DNA from: DASRAJ01 sp035638255
GTDB lineage: Bacteria; Bacteroidota; Bacteroidia; Chitinophagales; UBA10324
Assembly (NCBI GenBank): GCA_035638255.1
Contig: DASRAJ010000120.1
Span: forward strand, 36,267 to 100,266
Direction of reading: 5' to 3'
DNA: 64,000 nucleotides
Both the position numbers and the translations under genes were made by a program. This document shows positions 60,712 through 64,000 of this stretch, in pieces (positions within the stretch are counted from its first letter, which is position 1; every line of letters starts with the position of its first letter). The notes beneath the pieces were generated by a model. The model was given only the letters and a program-made list of their open reading frames with translations, did no database searches and was not told the origin of the DNA.

Positions 60712-60931
60712 GAGCGAAAGTTTTTCTGTGTGAATTAATAATTCAAATCCGGGGGTAAATCAAAACCAGGAGATATTTAAATTGGTATCGTGCTCATTTT
60801 TCATGTGCAAGACTAAAAGTAACTTTTTTCGGAAAGCAGCTAAATGTTTTTTTTACCGTGATACACTTTTGAATTACTTTTCACCTGAAATCAAAATCCT
60901 TTTTTTAAACCCGCAACAGTCAACGCACAAT

Positions 60932-63841
60932 ATGAAACACTTCTCCCTGTTGATTATTCTTTCCGTTTGTCTTTCTCAATCTCACGCCCAATCATTCACC
61001 TACGCCACCCGTGCCGGATTCACCAACAACGAGTACAGCAATGCCATGGTCGGTGATGCTTCGGGAAATGTTTTCATCACAGGAAAATTTCGTGACTCCA
61101 TCAAGTTTGGCACCTTAAGCACGTTAATCACTAATGGTTACGATGATATTTTTATTGTGAAATACAGTTCAAGTGGTGTAGCGCAATGGTCAAAGAAATT
61201 CGGAAGCACCACAGGTTATGATCAGGGAACCGGCATCCGGCTCGACGCTTCAGGCAATATTTATATGTGCGGCCAATTTGGCGGCACCATTGCATTTGAT
61301 TCTTATTCTCTTACCTCGTCAGGCGGCGATATATTCGTCGTAAAACTCAATAGCAGCGGAGTGGCGCAATGGGCCTCGAAGGCGGGAAGCACCATGTCTG
61401 ATGATAATCCCACGGGAATAGACATTGATGGAAACTCGAACGTGTATGTAACAGGAGTTTTCTCAGGAGTTGCCAGCTTTGGAAACGGAGTTACATTGAC
61501 CAGCACCATCCATCCGCTCTACCAGACTTACTCTGTTGATTTGTTTATTGCTAAATTCAACAGCACCGGCGTTTGCCAGTGGGCAAATAAAGGAAGCAGC
61601 TATCAAACGGATTACAGTTTCGGTATCGCCACCGACCAAGGTGGAAATTCATACATCACGGGTTACGTCGGGCAAACGGCTGACTTCAGTGGCTCCACTA
61701 TAACCTATCAGGGTGGTGGAGTAGATATTGTCATCGCAGGGTACAATAGCGGTGGCACGCTCATCCTGCTGAAATCATCTCCTCCCGTTAATGGTTACGC
61801 TGAATATGAAGCAGGGTATGGAATCGAATTGGATCCTTCGGAACAAAACTTTTACGTGACAGGGTTATTCAGCGGCTATCTCGTTTTCGGTGATGACACT
61901 GTTCACAGCAATGGCGACTACGATATGTTTATCGTGAAGTTCAACAAGTCAACCGGAAATGAAGTCTGGATGCGGGACACCTATAGCACTCAATGGGAAG
62001 ATGGTCAGCGAATAGCTATTGACAGCATCGGCAATGTGTATGTCGGCTTCCATGATTATCACAGCGGCACACCGCCATTTCCTGAAGTTACTTTCACCAG
62101 TGCCGGATATTATGATCCCGTGGTAGTGAAATACACCAACAAAGGACAGTTTGTTTGGGCAAATCGCGGAGGCAGTGTCAGCTACGATTACGTACGCGGG
62201 CTTGCATTAGGCACCGGCGGTAAAGTTTGGTTGACAGGCTTAATCGGGAACACTGCTACATTCGGTCCTTATACGCTTAGCAATTATGGCGCTGATGATT
62301 TTTATCTTGTTCAATTGCAAAGTGATTTGGTGACTGGTGCATTAAGCGGTGCATCTTACTGCGCTGGCCTGAGTATTTCTGTACCCTTCACTGCCAACAT
62401 CACATACAATTCAGGAAATACTTTTACAGCACAGCTCAGTGATACTTCCGGGTTGTTTGGAAATCCTGTTGCGATTGGAACACTAAACGGAACTACCTCA
62501 GGAACCATCAACGGTACTATTCCTGCCAATACCGCAGAGGGATTGCATTACCGTGTAAGAGTGATCGCAAGTGATTCTTCGAGAAACGGTGGAGATAATG
62601 GAAGCGACCTTGCCATTCACGGAGTGCCAAGTATCACTATTACTGCTAATGGCAACACAACCATTTGCAATGGCAGTTCCGTATTGTTATCCGGTGTTGG
62701 AAATGGATCCACTATCTTTCAATGGTACAAGAATGCAAATACGATTGCGGGTGCTACGGGAACTACTTACAGCGCAACACAAACCGGAGATTACAACTGT
62801 GTGATCACGAACTCTTACAATTGTTCCTTCACTTCAAATACCATTCATGTTACGGTGAATGGCAATCCAACCGCTACCATTAATGCAGGCGGGCCGACTA
62901 CTTTCTGTGCCGGAGGAAGCGTGACACTTACATCGAACACAAATAATAATTTCTCCTATCAATGGCGTAAGAATGGAACAAATGTTTCCGGAGCCACTGC
63001 ATCAGCATATACTGCAACGGTTACGGCTGACTTCTCTATCGTGATAACCAATCAATATGGCTGCTCAACCGTTTCCAACATCATCGCTGTGACCAAGAAT
63101 CCCAAGCCCACTGCTACCATTACTGCTGCGGGCCCGGTTACTTTCTGCGACGGAAGCAGCGTCATCTTAAATGCAAACACCGGCAGCGGGCTGACTTATA
63201 AATGGAAAAAGGATAACGCTGTTTTAAGCGGTGGAACCAATGCATCTTACACCGCTACTCTTTCAGGTGTGTATAAAACCACCGTCTCGAATCAGTATGG
63301 CTGCACCAAGATCTCCAATACGATTACCGTCACTGTAAATCCGAGTCCTACCTCAACCATTACTCCCTCCGGACCGACTTCATTCTGCCAGGGAGATAGC
63401 GTGATCCTCAACGCCAATACCGGAAGCGGTTTAACATACAAATGGAAGAAGAATGGTTCAAATATTTCCGGCGCGACTAAAGCTTCGTACACTGCTAAAG
63501 TTGCCGCCACTTATAAAGTTGTGGTGACAAATCAAAGTGCCTGCTCGAAAACGTCAGCGGGTACTATCGTTACCGTTCCATGTAAGGAACAAGCGTTGAC
63601 TGGTGCAATTCCTTTTACAATCTTTCCCAATCCCAACAGTGGAACATTTGAGATTTCATCGCCCGAAGATCTTACCGGCTCTCGTCTTGAGATCATCAAT
63701 TTACTTGGTCAAAAAGTTTTTGAGAATAGACATATTGCAGAGAATACCGTTGATGTTTCATTCCTTCCCGGGAGCTCATATTTTGTGAGAGTGATTACGA
63801 AGGAAGGAAGTCATACCGTTTCTTTGGAAGTGATAAGATAA
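60932..63841 (+). CDS. Large secreted SBBP/Ig-repeat protein with T9SS domain
   Basis: 969 residues from the ATG at 60932, chosen for its signal peptide (MKHFSLLIILSVCLSQSHAQ); an upstream ATG at 60782 adds 50 unlikely residues. About eight SBBP-type beta-propeller repeats ('GNVFITGKFRDSIKFG', 'DIFIVKYSSSGVAQWSKKFG') fill residues 20-465. Then comes a module also found in the protein at 51612 ('SYCAGLSISVPF', 'AQLSDTSGLFGNPVAIGTL'), four Ig-like repeats with 'NGSSVLLS' and 'ITNQYGCS' text similar to those of the M4 protease, and a T9SS sorting domain ('FPNPNSGTFEI'). Binding or structural surface protein. Confidence 0.9.
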   Translation: MKHFSLLIILSVCLSQSHAQSFTYATRAGFTNNEYSNAMVGDASGNVFITGKFRDSIKFGTLSTLITNGYDDIFIVKYSSSGVAQWSKKFGSTTGYDQGTGIRLDASGNIYMCGQFGGTIAFDSYSLTSSGGDIFVVKLNSSGVAQWASKAGSTMSDDNPTGIDIDGNSNVYVTGVFSGVASFGNGVTLTSTIHPLYQTYSVDLFIAKFNSTGVCQWANKGSSYQTDYSFGIATDQGGNSYITGYVGQTADFSGSTITYQGGGVDIVIAGYNSGGTLILLKSSPPVNGYAEYEAGYGIELDPSEQNFYVTGLFSGYLVFGDDTVHSNGDYDMFIVKFNKSTGNEVWMRDTYSTQWEDGQRIAIDSIGNVYVGFHDYHSGTPPFPEVTFTSAGYYDPVVVKYTNKGQFVWANRGGSVSYDYVRGLALGTGGKVWLTGLIGNTATFGPYTLSNYGADDFYLVQLQSDLVTGALSGASYCAGLSISVPFTANITYNSGNTFTAQLSDTSGLFGNPVAIGTLNGTTSGTINGTIPANTAEGLHYRVRVIASDSSRNGGDNGSDLAIHGVPSITITANGNTTICNGSSVLLSGVGNGSTIFQWYKNANTIAGATGTTYSATQTGDYNCVITNSYNCSFTSNTIHVTVNGNPTATINAGGPTTFCAGGSVTLTSNTNNNFSYQWRKNGTNVSGATASAYTATVTADFSIVITNQYGCSTVSNIIAVTKNPKPTATITAAGPVTFCDGSSVILNANTGSGLTYKWKKDNAVLSGGTNASYTATLSGVYKTTVSNQYGCTKISNTITVTVNPSPTSTITPSGPTSFCQGDSVILNANTGSGLTYKWKKNGSNISGATKASYTAKVAATYKVVVTNQSACSKTSAGTIVTVPCKEQALTGAIPFTIFPNPNSGTFEISSPEDLTGSRLEIINLLGQKVFENRHIAENTVDVSFLPGSSYFVRVITKEGSHTVSLEVIR

Positions 63842-63924
63842 TACAGGCCTTTAAGTCATGAGATGACTCAAAGTCATTTTTTTCGCTTCCCTCAGAGGCC
63901 TGCGGACAAAATCCGGATTGAACT

Positions 63925-64000
63925 TTACTTCATCTTCAAATAAAAATCCCACAGCACAATTCCTGCAGATACACTGATGTTGAATGAATGCTTTGTTCCG
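63925..64000 (-). CDS. C-terminal end of a TrmH/SpoU-family RNA methyltransferase, 5' part outside the window
   Basis: The last 24 codons read 'GTKHSFNISVSAGIVLWDFY' then LKMK and TAA at 63925. 'KHSFNISVSAGIVLW' is the conserved final motif of SpoU/TrmH 2'-O-methyltransferases, part of the knot that binds S-adenosylmethionine (the Asn-x-Ser-x-x-x-Gly pattern). The rest of the gene lies right of position 64000. The exact RNA target cannot be told from this piece. Confidence 0.75.
   Translation of the reverse strand, partial: GTKHSFNISVSAGIVLWDFYLKMK

Overview
The window is chromosomal DNA of a free-living Bacteroidota bacterium, probably of the Chitinophagales/Sphingobacteriales type. The evidence is at least nine secreted proteins that end in a type IX secretion (T9SS) sorting domain (a PNP box followed by a glycine-rich 'GIYFLK' strand near the C-terminus), almost no Shine-Dalgarno sequences, at least one TTG-N22-TAnnTTTG promoter, and many palindromic intergenic repeats. 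No prophage, CRISPR array or intact insertion sequence was found.

Layout. 1-2281 (-): a secreted SBBP-repeat protein that runs off the left edge. 2320-5240: accessory island holding an orphan C-terminal tail of an RHS protein, a candidate lipoprotein immunity gene, mobile-element debris and a second lipoprotein, among three copies of one palindromic repeat. 5409-9687: a T9SS protein, the CbpM/CbpA co-chaperone pair, a Crp/Fnr regulator with an FNR-like box beside it, and small proteins. 9946-20315: a DUF983 protein, then a seven-subunit hydrogenase-4-like operon interrupted by one unrelated small ORF. 20488-29543: an M4 metalloprotease, a second T9SS protein, a TPR protein, a TraB-family protein and a secreted unknown. 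29565-37460: housekeeping genes (Sua5, tRNA-Arg, ung, cold-shock protein, ABC ATPase, acyltransferase, pgi, trpS, deoxynucleoside kinase). 37555-42494: a T9SS repeat protein and an outer-membrane pair. 42495-46524: a mosaic of accessory genes separated by duplicated gene tails. 46525-50622: metallophosphoesterase, miaA, an acidic pRiA4b-domain protein, cca and tRNA-Met. 50700-63841: T9SS proteins alternating with VOC, AraC, HHH and amine-oxidase genes. 63925-64000 (-): the tail of an RNA methyltransferase.

The most coherent functional unit is the membrane complex at 10434-20315. It has three antiporter-like subunits, HyfC, HyfE, a NuoC-NuoD (HyfG) fusion and a ferredoxin-NuoB fusion. The large subunit lacks every Ni-Fe cysteine and the small subunit lacks three of the four N2-cluster cysteines, so it is an energy-converting-hydrogenase-related (Ehr) complex, not a hydrogenase. 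No hydrogenase maturation genes lie nearby.

The most unusual structure is at 42460-46660. The 3' end of a metallophosphoesterase gene occurs three times and the 3' end of an outer-membrane protein gene apparently twice. Between these duplicated tails sit different cargo genes: a lipocalin-like protein, a delta-60-repeat T9SS protein with an in-frame stop in its sorting domain, and a YefM/YoeB pair whose toxin has lost its N-terminus. Short palindromes have also entered coding sequence or gene starts at several places (cca, the TraB-family gene, the HHH barrel protein).
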